From positions 1 to 64,000 of the forward strand of contig NZ_RBWS01000023.1 of NCBI RefSeq assembly GCF_003627955.1: 64,000 bases of DNA. The letters run 5' to 3'. This document shows positions 1-7,728 of the stretch, piece by piece (the stretch's first letter is position 1; every line of letters starts with the position of its first letter). The notes beneath the pieces were generated by a model. The model was not told the origin of the DNA and did not search any database. It worked only from the letters and a program-made list of their open reading frames with translations. The position numbers and the translations under genes are program-made. The stretch comes from Sphingobacterium puteale (lineage in GTDB: Bacteria; Bacteroidota; Bacteroidia; Sphingobacteriales; Sphingobacteriaceae).

Positions 1-120
1 AGAAGTACCAATGCTTCAGCAGAGTCTTTCAATGCAAAGCTCAAAGCTTTCAGGAGTGTCTTTCGTGGCGTAAGGGATACCACATTCTTCCTATATAGAG
101 TAATGAAATTGTATGCTTAA
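1..120 (+). CDS. ISAon1/ISL3-like transposase, C-terminal end only (cut by window edge)
   Basis: Frame 1 is open from the first base to a TAA at 118-120 and encodes the last 39 residues of a protein. The segment NASAESFNAKLKAFRSVFRG followed by VRD and an FFLYR stretch matches the conserved C-terminus of DDE transposases of the ISL3/ISAon1 group as I know it. These enzymes cut and join insertion-sequence ends. Only the end of the gene lies in the window, so nothing can be said about whether the element is intact. The family assignment rests on this short tail. Confidence 0.8.
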   Translation, partial: RSTNASAESFNAKLKAFRSVFRGVRDTTFFLYRVMKLYA

Positions 121-155
121 AAAATTGTACCCCCCAAACTTTCGGTATGATCCCA
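1..155 (+). mobile_element. right-hand part of an ISAon1-like insertion sequence
   Basis: The transposase tail is followed within a few bases by a C-run and the sequence ACCCCCCAAACTTTCGG at about 130-146, which has the look of a terminal inverted repeat placed just after the transposase stop. The left end is outside the window, so the repeat, the exact border and any target duplication cannot be confirmed. The border given here is approximate. Confidence 0.5.
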
Positions 156-475
156 TTAAAGCGTGTTCATTTAGAGTTCGAAAATTTTAACAAAATTATT
201 TAGTCTTTAATCATCAATGACGCAAAAAATGAGGTTTGTAGCATCTCTTCCCCCTTTTTTCCAGAGTTCGCTTTCTCTTTTGGGATTTACTATTTAGGCT
301 TTCAGGAAATGGAATAGAAAATTAAACAAAACTACTTTATTGCTATTTAAAAGCCCATTCTCCTAACAGCTAGGATTGGACGTTTCTAATTTAAAGCTCT
401 CGAAGGCAAGCTTTCTGCTTCACATTTGTATACAGAGATCTTTAAGCAGGATTTAGAGCAATATGTCCAATTTAG
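156..475. other. intergenic, no gene seen
   Basis: This spacer between the insertion sequence end and the alpha/beta hydrolase stop is AT-rich and holds no convincing reading frame, hairpin terminator or RNA gene. The short sequence AGAGTTCG occurs twice (about 173 and 263), which is not enough to call a repeat family. Confidence 0.5.
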
Positions 476-1447
476 TTAAGAGTCCCCATTATTCCCGTTG
501 TTTAAAATTTCATCAATAATTATTTTTTGAATTTGGACTGCCTCATCGACTAATACAGAATGTCCTGCATCCTTAAAAGTATATATTTTCTTTTTAGGTG
601 TTATTAAAACTTCATAGTACTCCGTTGCAATATTGCAGTTGGTCTGTAGATCTTTTTCTCCCAAAAAAAAGTATACTGGACATTTAACCGTTGGTAATTG
701 TACAAAAAGATTCCGTTTCATTACTTCTTTCCATGTTGGCAACCAAGTTTTAGACCAATCTTCCATGTATTGCTTGAGCAGCGGTAGGTCTTTTTCTGCG
801 ACTTCATGTCCATCATAGCTTAACATCCATTTCCTTGAATAGTACATATCTTCGTAACTGTTAAATGGAATTTTAATGGTATTCAGTTCTTTCTGAGCTG
901 TCTGATTATGTTTCATTTTGGCGTTCCGTTTTAAATTTTCCAGCAGGATTTGTTCACTTTCTGTTTGGTTGACCACTGGGCTGAAGGCGAGATAGGCATT
1001 TAAAAGTTCAGGATGTTTTTCTACCATTTTGAAGCCAAGAACAGTTCCCCACGATTCCCCAACGAGATACAATTTCTTCTGATTGAATCTTTTTAGAAGC
1101 ATTTTGATTAGTTCAAATGTATCATTTTCCATTAGGTCTAGCGTTATCGGTACTAATGATTTATTCAAGACCTCAGTTCTGCCCGCACCTCGCTGATCCC
1201 ATTGAACGACTAGGAAATGCTTTTGAAGGGTGTTCGAAAAAATGTCTGCCTGTTTCATCCTAGAGCTTCCCGGACCACCGTGCAAGAAAAGAATAATAGG
1301 TGAATCTTTACTTCCGCTATAGGAAACAATCTGTTTGATATTACCAATGGAGAGTGTATCGTAAATCGGTGGAGATTGTGCATATACCTTATTAAACAGC
1401 GATATCATCAATAACAGTACACTAAATATTTTCAATTTCTTAGTCAT
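476..1447 (-). CDS. secreted alpha/beta hydrolase (proline iminopeptidase-like)
   Basis: The 323-residue protein begins with a signal peptide (residues 1-24, ending VYAQ), so it is probably periplasmic. The oxyanion motif HGGPG (56-60), the WDQRGAG segment (83-89) and the nucleophile motif GESWG with Ser132 are the hallmarks of the prolyl aminopeptidase branch of the alpha/beta hydrolase fold. Asp266 (GEKD) and His296 (AGHS) complete a plausible triad. It may release N-terminal proline from peptides or hydrolyse another small ester or amide; the substrate is not evident. It stands alone, in an AT-rich stretch beside an insertion sequence, which hints at recent acquisition. Confidence 0.8.
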   Translation of the reverse strand: MTKKLKIFSVLLLMISLFNKVYAQSPPIYDTLSIGNIKQIVSYSGSKDSPIILFLHGGPGSSRMKQADIFSNTLQKHFLVVQWDQRGAGRTEVLNKSLVPITLDLMENDTFELIKMLLKRFNQKKLYLVGESWGTVLGFKMVEKHPELLNAYLAFSPVVNQTESEQILLENLKRNAKMKHNQTAQKELNTIKIPFNSYEDMYYSRKWMLSYDGHEVAEKDLPLLKQYMEDWSKTWLPTWKEVMKRNLFVQLPTVKCPVYFFLGEKDLQTNCNIATEYYEVLITPKKKIYTFKDAGHSVLVDEAVQIQKIIIDEILNNGNNGDS

Positions 1448-1953
1448 TTATTCACTATTTTAATTATCATATTTATCATAAAGGTCTCAAAAAGGTGGGG
1501 CTTTAATATTTCGTAATTTAATTGCTTAATTTAAGCCACCAAAATGGTAAATTTAAATGTTTTTAGTCAGTTTATGTATTACCGACATAAATTATTCTAA
1601 GATTTCTTTTCCAACTATTAGAACTAAATTGGTCAATTTTACAGATTTCTAAAGTACGGTTTCAATAGTAATCAAATATATTAAAACTGTACAAAATTTA
1701 ACATTTTGAAAGTCTAATTTTCCTCTCTGTTTGATGGTAAATTTTCTAATTACCCTTTCGTAACTCAAAATATGTGTTTCCATCATGGTCTGAATTATTG
1801 TTTTTACATTGGATTTTTCTTTATAAATTCTATTTGACTGTTTTTATCCTTTTTATAAACTCTAATAAAGGCACTAAAGGTTCTATTGAACTCTCGTGAC
1901 CTCCACTTGAAAAGCCATATTCAGCATTGCATATGGCTTTTCTTTTTTAGTCA
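1448..1953. other. AT-rich intergenic region, no gene seen
   Basis: About 500 bases of clearly AT-rich sequence separate the hydrolase start from the end of the AraC gene. No open frame on either strand looks coding. The only structured element is the hairpin terminator at its right edge. It would contain the promoter of the hydrolase gene, but I could not place one with confidence. Confidence 0.5.
1910..1948 (+). terminator. hairpin terminator beside the AraC gene
   Basis: AAAAGCCATAT (1910-1920) pairs with ATATGGCTTTT (1931-1941) around a 10-base loop and is followed by a T-run to 1948 on the plus strand. No plus-strand gene ends here, so its likely client is the minus-strand AraC gene that stops at 1954, read through the same hairpin with a weaker TTTT tail. 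Confidence 0.6.
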
Positions 1954-2802
1954 CTATCCCGTACGAAACTGTTTTCTATACTTTAAGGGTGACACCTTTG
2001 TCACCACTTTAAACTGTTTGCTGAAATGTGCCCAACTGTTATAACCACTGTCATAACAGATATCCAAAATCGGCCGGTTCGTATCTCGCAACAGTTTGCA
2101 GGCATGACCGATCCGGAGCTCCTTTATAAAACCAAAATAACTCTTTTTAATGTTCTTTTTAAAAAAGCGGCAAAATGCCGAAATTGACATATTCGTACTG
2201 GCGGCTACCTCCTCCAAGGAAATAGGATTTAAGAAATTCTTGAAGGAATAATCTATTATCGCTTCGATAACGATGTTTTCCTCACGGCCTGCGATCGTAT
2301 CAAAAGCCATGGTGATCACCTTTTGTTCCTCTGATGCCCCGATCCTATCCATACAGCTTAATAGTAGCTGAATACGTTCAAGCCCCTCTGTATTTTCAAT
2401 CTGACGGATCATAAGGGCGATCTCTTTCGAAAGATCTCCCGTAAGCTGGATTCCCGTGCTATCATTTTTCAACAAGCCCGCGATAACATGCATCTCGGGA
2501 AGCGCTAAAAATCCCGTTCCCCAAAAATCCTTTAGAAAATGAACCACTATAGCACTCCCGACCGCGTCCTGCTTCGATTTGCGAAACCAATGCGGCAGGT
2601 CTGAGCCAAGAAAAAATATGTCCCCTTGTTTATAATCACCGATGTAATCACCAATAAGCGCTGTACCGTTTCCCTCGGTGATCAAAATTAGTTCACACTC
2701 GGGATGCCTATGCCAGGCCGTTTCAAAAGTCGGTGTTCGGTACGTTCGACAGGCAAAAGAGTATTGTTCTTCAACGTGTATTTTCTGGATCAGTGTTTTC
2801 AT
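1954..2802 (-). CDS. AraC-family transcriptional regulator with N-terminal cupin
   Basis: The 282-residue protein has an N-terminal cupin-like sensing half (AWHRHPECELILI, then GDIFFLGSDLPHWF) and a C-terminal double helix-turn-helix (ISLEEVAASTNMSISAFCRF, then ILDICYDSGYNSWAHFSKQF), the classical AraC/XylS layout. I start it at the ATG at 2802 (MKTLIQKI); an upstream ATG at 2898 would add 32 residues that do not look like part of the family. It is divergent from the GMC oxidoreductase operon with about 230 bases between starts, so it is probably the sugar-responsive activator of that operon. Confidence 0.85.
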   Translation of the reverse strand: MKTLIQKIHVEEQYSFACRTYRTPTFETAWHRHPECELILITEGNGTALIGDYIGDYKQGDIFFLGSDLPHWFRKSKQDAVGSAIVVHFLKDFWGTGFLALPEMHVIAGLLKNDSTGIQLTGDLSKEIALMIRQIENTEGLERIQLLLSCMDRIGASEEQKVITMAFDTIAGREENIVIEAIIDYSFKNFLNPISLEEVAASTNMSISAFCRFFKKNIKKSYFGFIKELRIGHACKLLRDTNRPILDICYDSGYNSWAHFSKQFKVVTKVSPLKYRKQFRTG

Positions 2803-2967
2803 TCTAAAAATCTTACTAGCGAATACATCTGCTATCTGAACACATAATATACGATTATAAAGGCGAAAAATAGCAAGATAACATATTTTTTCAGTCAAAT
2901 AGCAGTTGAAAGATGCTCGGTGGATACTGTAAATTTATCGTAGGACAAGGGAACCACATGTAAATCG

Positions 2968-2984
2968 TATGCGGCTATCGCATA
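2968..2984. promoter_or_regulatory. possible operator palindrome upstream of the GMC operon
   Basis: TATGCG-gctat-CGCATA is a perfect 6+5+6 inverted repeat about 50 bases before the GMC start, in the divergent spacer shared with the AraC gene. AraC proteins usually bind direct rather than inverted sites, so the assignment to that regulator is weak. Confidence 0.3.
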
Positions 2985-3034
2985 AAAAATAAACCAAAAT
3001 AAAATTATGAACTCAACCTCAATAATAATCAACC

Positions 3035-4714
3035 ATGGAAGCTAATACGTATGATGCCATCGTCGTAGGCTCCGGCATCAGTGGTGGATGGGCCGCAAAA
3101 GAGCTTTGTGAAAAGGGATTAAAGGTCCTGATGCTGGAACGTGGCGGCCCCTACGAACATGTCAAAGATTATAAATCTGCCTTACGCGAACCATGGGATC
3201 TCCCGCACCGCGGACGTACAACTACAGAACAGAAAAAGAAGTATCCAGTTATCCATCGTGGCTGGGCCGCCTCAGAGGCCGTCATGGACGGTTGGGTGAA
3301 TGAGGAGGACTGTCCTTATACCGAATTGAAACCTTTTACCTGGTGGCGTAGCTACCGCATGGGCGGGCGCTCTACTTTATGGGGCCGGCAGTCCTATAGG
3401 TTTAGCCAAATGGACTTTGAAGCCAATGAAAGGGATGGAATCGCTGTATCTTGGCCCATTGGCTATAATGATATTGCCCCTTGGTATGACCATGTTGAAA
3501 AATTTGCCGGTATCAGCGGATCCATAGAAAATATCGCACACTTGCCCGACGGACAGTTTCTTCCCCCAATGGAGCTGAACTGCGTCGAAAAGGACGTAGC
3601 CAAACGTATTAAACGAGAATATGGAGACAAACGACACCTGATCATCGGACGAACCGCAAACCTGACAGCCCTGATTCCGGGGCGATCAAAATGTCAATTT
3701 AGAAACCGATGCTGGGAAGGCTGTCCTTTTGGCGGATATTTTAGCACACAGTCCTCTACCCTACCAGCTGCAATGAAAACCGGCAACCTGACCGTCCGGC
3801 CCTACTCGCTGGTTCGGCAAGTCATCTATGATAAAAATACCAAAAAGGCTAGCGGCGTAGAGGTGTTGGACACCGAGAACAACCAAACTTATGAATTCAA
3901 AAGTAAAGTGGTCTTTCTGTGCGCATCGGCTCTCAACAGCACATGGATTTTATTCAACTCCGCAACAGACATCTGGCCAGATGGTTTGGGTAGCAGCAGC
4001 GGGGAACTAGGACATAATGTGATGGACCATCATTACAACATCGGTGCTTCCGGAATCGTGGAAGGTTACGAAGACAGGTATATATTCGGTAAAAGAGCCA
4101 ATGGCTTTTATATTCCCCGATTTGTCAATATAGGTAACGACAAAAGAGACTACCTACGTGGTTTCGGTTACCAAGGTAGCGCCAGTCGTGAAGGTTGGGG
4201 CAGAGAGATTGCCGAACTCAATATTGGCGGTGATTTCAAAGATGCGCTCACCGAACCCGGTCAGTGGACCATCGGCGCTACCGCTTTCGGCGAGATACTC
4301 CCTTACCACGATAATAAAATCGCACTGGACAAAGAGCGAAAGGATAAATGGGGATTACCGGTACTGGCCATGGATGCGGAGCTGAAAGAGAATGAACTGA
4401 AGATGCGGAAAGATATGCAGGAAGAAATGAAAGCCATGCTTGCCATTGCGGGAATAAAAAATGTGAACACCTGGGATAATGGCCACGCCATGGGGCATGG
4501 CATCCACGAAATGGGAACCGCAAGAATGGGGCTGGATCCCAAAACCTCAGTACTCAACAAATGGAATCAAGTATGGGATTGTCTCAATGTATATGTCACT
4601 GATGGCGCCTGCATGACTTCCTCCGGTTGCCAAAATCCTTCACTGACTTATATGGCACTGACAGCAAGGGCGGTAGATCATGCCGTCAGTGAGCTCAAGA
4701 AAATCAACAGTTAA
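3035..4714 (+). CDS. GMC-family FAD oxidoreductase, glucose/glycoside 3-dehydrogenase-like
   Basis: The 559-residue flavoprotein has a Rossmann FAD motif GSGISGG (12-18) with Glu35 at the end of the second strand, and a GMC C-terminus with HGIHEMGTARMG near residue 490 and a QNPSLTYMA segment near 533 that would supply the active-site His and Asn. Cys220, Cys226 and Cys230 form C-x5-C-x3-CP, the pattern known from the 3Fe-4S cluster of bacterial FAD-dependent glucose dehydrogenases. The next gene encodes a subunit-3-like protein, the usual partner of this class. It probably oxidises a sugar or glycoside, perhaps at C3, passing electrons to a carrier not encoded here. No export signal is visible; it may be carried out by its Tat-type partner. 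Confidence 0.85.
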   Translation: MEANTYDAIVVGSGISGGWAAKELCEKGLKVLMLERGGPYEHVKDYKSALREPWDLPHRGRTTTEQKKKYPVIHRGWAASEAVMDGWVNEEDCPYTELKPFTWWRSYRMGGRSTLWGRQSYRFSQMDFEANERDGIAVSWPIGYNDIAPWYDHVEKFAGISGSIENIAHLPDGQFLPPMELNCVEKDVAKRIKREYGDKRHLIIGRTANLTALIPGRSKCQFRNRCWEGCPFGGYFSTQSSTLPAAMKTGNLTVRPYSLVRQVIYDKNTKKASGVEVLDTENNQTYEFKSKVVFLCASALNSTWILFNSATDIWPDGLGSSSGELGHNVMDHHYNIGASGIVEGYEDRYIFGKRANGFYIPRFVNIGNDKRDYLRGFGYQGSASREGWGREIAELNIGGDFKDALTEPGQWTIGATAFGEILPYHDNKIALDKERKDKWGLPVLAMDAELKENELKMRKDMQEEMKAMLAIAGIKNVNTWDNGHAMGHGIHEMGTARMGLDPKTSVLNKWNQVWDCLNVYVTDGACMTSSGCQNPSLTYMALTARAVDHAVSELKKINS

Positions 4715-4718
4715 GCCA

Positions 4719-5291
4719 ATGGAAAGAAGAACACTTTTAAAGATGATCGCCTTACTTACGGGCGGAGCCGTAATTGGCGGCGATGCTTTTCTGACGGGCT
4801 GTAGCTCCAGCAAAGAACGCGACCTTAGGGAACGCCTCAAGTTAACTCCAAAACAAATCGTATTTTTGGATGAGGTGGCAGACACCATACTCCCCACCAC
4901 GCAAAAAAGCCCGGGAGCCAAAGCAGCTAAAGTCGGCTCTTTTATGACTGTCATGGTGAATGACTGCTACGAGGCCCCAGATCAGGAAATATTTATTGAT
5001 GGGATGGAAAAATTGGAGGCGGCCTGTAAAAAAATGCATCATCTGGGATTCTTGGAAGCTACAGCCGAGCAGCGGCTTGCCCTACTAACAGCTATAGACA
5101 AAGAAGCAAAAGAGTATGCACAAAAAAAAGGAGCGGCACCCAATCATTATTACACCATGTTTAAGCAGTTGACACTCCTTGGCTATTTCTCTTCGGAAAT
5201 TGGTTATAAACAGGCACTCCGTTATAATCAGGTTCCGGGCCGATATGAAGGGGATGTTCCCTATGAAAAAGGAGATAAAGCCTGGGCTTAA
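4719..5291 (+). CDS. gluconate 2-dehydrogenase subunit 3-like lipoprotein
   Basis: The protein has 190 residues from the ATG at 4719, four bases after the GMC stop; an in-frame upstream ATG would overlap the GMC gene. The N-terminus has twin arginines (ERRT), a hydrophobic stretch and a lipobox LTGC with Cys28, so it looks like a Tat-exported lipoprotein. The body carries family features: DEVADTILPTT, then LLGYFSSEIGYKQ and the end VPGRYEGDVPYEKG. In the related dehydrogenases the small subunit acts as chaperone and export partner for the flavoprotein, which suits the arrangement here. The predicted location is the periplasmic face of a membrane. Confidence 0.85.
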   Translation: MERRTLLKMIALLTGGAVIGGDAFLTGCSSSKERDLRERLKLTPKQIVFLDEVADTILPTTQKSPGAKAAKVGSFMTVMVNDCYEAPDQEIFIDGMEKLEAACKKMHHLGFLEATAEQRLALLTAIDKEAKEYAQKKGAAPNHYYTMFKQLTLLGYFSSEIGYKQALRYNQVPGRYEGDVPYEKGDKAWA

Positions 5292-5354
5292 AACAACGAA
5301 CAGAAAACTATAAGGCCATCCCTATGGGCAATCTTATTTACGTAAAAAATATCT

Positions 5355-6416
5355 ATGACAACAATTAAAGGACCTGCTATTTTTTTAGCGCAATTTGCCA
5401 GCGACAACGCACCGTTCAATACCCTGGAAGGCATCTGTGAATGGGCTGCCTCGATCGGTTACAAAGGTATCCAGATACCTACCTGGGATGCTCGATTGAT
5501 CAATCTCCAAAGAGCCGCGGAAGATAAAGACTATGCATTGCGGCTCAAAACTACTGTACAATCCTACGGCTTGGAGATCACCGAACTATCCACGCACCTC
5601 CAAGGGCAGCTAATTGCTGTAAACCCCTCTTTTGACCCGTTATTTGACTCGTTCGCACCGTCAGAACTACATAATAATCCCAAAGAGCGGCAGCAATGGG
5701 CGGTACAACAGCTCCACTATGCGATCAAAGCTTCCCATAACCTCGGACTGAAGGCCCTAGCAACGTTTAGCGGCGCATTTCTTTGGCCTTACGTTTATCC
5801 TTGGCCGCAACGTCCGGAGAATCTGGTGGAAACAGGATTCACGGCACTCGCCAAAATGTGGCTCCCCATATTGGATGCCTGCGAACAATACGATGTGGAT
5901 CTCTGCTATGAACTCCATCCGGGTGAAGATCTGCACGATGGCGTCACCTTCGACATGTTCTTGGCAAAAGTCAATTATCATAAACGGGCAAATATCCTGT
6001 ACGATCCCTCACATTTTGTACTGCAATGCCTTGACTACCTGCAATTCATTGACATCTATCACGAGCGGATCAAAATGTTCCATGTAAAAGATGCTGAATT
6101 CAATCCATCCGGCCGTCAAGGTGTATATGGTGGTTATCAAAATTGGCAAGCACGGGCTGGACGTTTTCGTTCCATTGGCGATGGGCAGGTCAATTTTAAG
6201 GCGATCTTTACCAAGCTGACGCAATATGATTTTCAGGGCTGGGCAGTCCTGGAATGGGAGTGTGCCTTTAAAAACTCCGAAGATGGGGCCCGTGAAGGTG
6301 CACAACATATCAAGGATTACATTATTCGGGTAAGTGATCACGCATTCGACGACTTTGCTTCTGCTGGTCCTGATGACAACCTGAATCGAAAATTGATAGG
6401 TTTATCAGACCATTAA
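5355..6416 (+). CDS. sugar phosphate isomerase/epimerase (xylose isomerase-like TIM barrel)
   Basis: The 353-residue cytoplasmic TIM-barrel protein has no signal peptide. Likely divalent metal ligands are Glu186 (YELHPG), Asp217 (YDPSH), His243 (FHVKD) and Glu300 (AVLEWE), the four-ligand arrangement of the AP endonuclease family 2 fold. Enzymes of this group isomerise or epimerise free or oxidised sugars, and they recur next to GMC and Gfo/Idh genes in keto-sugar pathways. It is third in the operon, 63 bases after the lipoprotein gene, and is followed 20 bases later by the Gfo/Idh gene. The substrate is unknown; a 3-keto sugar is a reasonable guess. Confidence 0.85.
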   Translation: MTTIKGPAIFLAQFASDNAPFNTLEGICEWAASIGYKGIQIPTWDARLINLQRAAEDKDYALRLKTTVQSYGLEITELSTHLQGQLIAVNPSFDPLFDSFAPSELHNNPKERQQWAVQQLHYAIKASHNLGLKALATFSGAFLWPYVYPWPQRPENLVETGFTALAKMWLPILDACEQYDVDLCYELHPGEDLHDGVTFDMFLAKVNYHKRANILYDPSHFVLQCLDYLQFIDIYHERIKMFHVKDAEFNPSGRQGVYGGYQNWQARAGRFRSIGDGQVNFKAIFTKLTQYDFQGWAVLEWECAFKNSEDGAREGAQHIKDYIIRVSDHAFDDFASAGPDDNLNRKLIGLSDH

Positions 6417-6436
6417 AAACCTAAAATACAGTTATT

Positions 6437-7588
6437 ATGGAAATCAGAAAAATCAGGATGGGCATGGTGGGGGGTGGCAAAAATGCTTTTATTGGTGCCG
6501 TACACCGCATGGCAGCAGGTATAGATGGACAGATCGAACTATGTTGTGGCGCATTAAGTTCGGATCCTGTTAAAGCACGGGAGTCCGGAGAACTGCTTTC
6601 GCTCCCTACGGATCGAATCTATCCAAATTTTCGGGAAATGATCCTGCGTGAAAGTCAGCTACCATCTCACGAACGGATGCATTTTGTAAGCATAGTAACC
6701 CCAAACGTTGCCCATTTTGAGCCAGCGATGCTCGCCCTCGAACATGGATTTCATGTCCTATTGGAAAAACCCATGACGTTCACGCTAAACGAAGCGGAGT
6801 TATTAGAGCAGAAGGTCAACGAAACAGGGCTGCTACTTTGCGTGACTTACACCTATTCGGCATATCCTATGATCAAACAGGCACGTCAGCTGGTTCGCGA
6901 AGGCAAGCTCGGCAATATCCGTAAAATCATGGTCGAATATCCACAGGGCTGGCTCAGCACATTGATCGAGACCGAATCGCCACTGGCGGCCTGGAGAACA
7001 GATCCCGAAAGAGGTGGATTGAGCAGTTGCATGGGTGATATTGGAACACACGCTGCCCATTTGGCTGAATATATTTCCGGTTTAAAAATAACCCGGGTAT
7101 GTGCCGATCTCCGAACTTTCGTGGCGGGAAGACGATTAGAAGATGACGGAAATGTCCTCCTGGGGTTTGAAAATAATGCAACAGGTGTACTCTCGGCTTC
7201 ACAGGTAGCGGCAGGCGAAGAAAATGCTTTAAAAATAAGAATATACGGCGAGAAAGCTGGTCTTGAATGGAATCAACAGGATCCCAACACCCTACTATTG
7301 AAATGGCTTAACGAACCGGCACAAATATTCCGTGCCGGACAGCAATACCTTTCCCCCCTCGCCCAGCACAACACTCGCTTACCGGCCGGACATCCCGAAG
7401 GTTACATCGAAGCGTTTGCCAATATTTACAGAAATTTTTCAGCCGCTGTTCGCGCAAAGATAAACGGTACCAGTCCCTCGGAGGCCATGCTGGATTTCCC
7501 TACCGTTGCAGATGGAACTAGGGGCATGAAATTTATCGAAACGGTAATAGCTTCTGGACAGTCCAGTCAAAAATGGACAGCTTTCTAA
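6437..7588 (+). CDS. Gfo/Idh/MocA-family NAD(P)-dependent oxidoreductase
   Basis: The 383-residue protein has an N-terminal nucleotide fold (MGMVGGGKNAFIG, 8-20), the family's EKP motif (Glu110-Lys111-Pro112, with Lys as a catalytic residue) and a substrate-domain D-x3-H pattern (Asp201, His205 in GDIGTHAAH). No signal peptide is present, so it should act in the cytoplasm with NAD or NADP. In the operon it would reduce or oxidise a keto sugar after the epimerase step. It is the last gene of the four-gene unit and ends before a long stem-loop shared with the convergent chitinase gene. Confidence 0.85.
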   Translation: MEIRKIRMGMVGGGKNAFIGAVHRMAAGIDGQIELCCGALSSDPVKARESGELLSLPTDRIYPNFREMILRESQLPSHERMHFVSIVTPNVAHFEPAMLALEHGFHVLLEKPMTFTLNEAELLEQKVNETGLLLCVTYTYSAYPMIKQARQLVREGKLGNIRKIMVEYPQGWLSTLIETESPLAAWRTDPERGGLSSCMGDIGTHAAHLAEYISGLKITRVCADLRTFVAGRRLEDDGNVLLGFENNATGVLSASQVAAGEENALKIRIYGEKAGLEWNQQDPNTLLLKWLNEPAQIFRAGQQYLSPLAQHNTRLPAGHPEGYIEAFANIYRNFSAAVRAKINGTSPSEAMLDFPTVADGTRGMKFIETVIASGQSSQKWTAF

Positions 7589-7628
7589 TCGTCATCACAA
7601 TAACGTACACGCTAGAAGTCAATTCCAT

Positions 7629-7690
7629 AACCGAAATTACTGCACCTTCAACTATGAAGCCTATCAATAGGTCAGTAATTTCGGTTTTCC
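7629..7690. terminator. branched bidirectional terminator between gfo/idh and chitinase genes
   Basis: AACCGAAATTACTG (7629-7642) pairs perfectly with CAGTAATTTCGGTT (7673-7686), followed by TT and a C. The 30 bases inside fold again into two small hairpins, CTTCA/TGAAG (7646-7659) and CCTA/TAGG (7660-7671), giving a three-way junction. It lies between convergent genes and can act in both directions. Confidence 0.65.
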
Positions 7691-7728
7691 ACGTTCTTTT
7701 GAAATCCTTTCTATTGGAACGCCTTTTA

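Noticed and set aside
633..818. Open frame opposite the alpha/beta hydrolase
   Set aside because: It is the antisense shadow of a well-supported gene and has no domain features.
2803..2898. N-terminal extension of the AraC protein
   Set aside because: The 32 extra residues do not fit the family, and the ATG at 2802 gives the normal cupin start.
4278..4560. Two minus-strand frames inside the GMC gene
   Set aside because: They are shadows of the flavoprotein reading frame.
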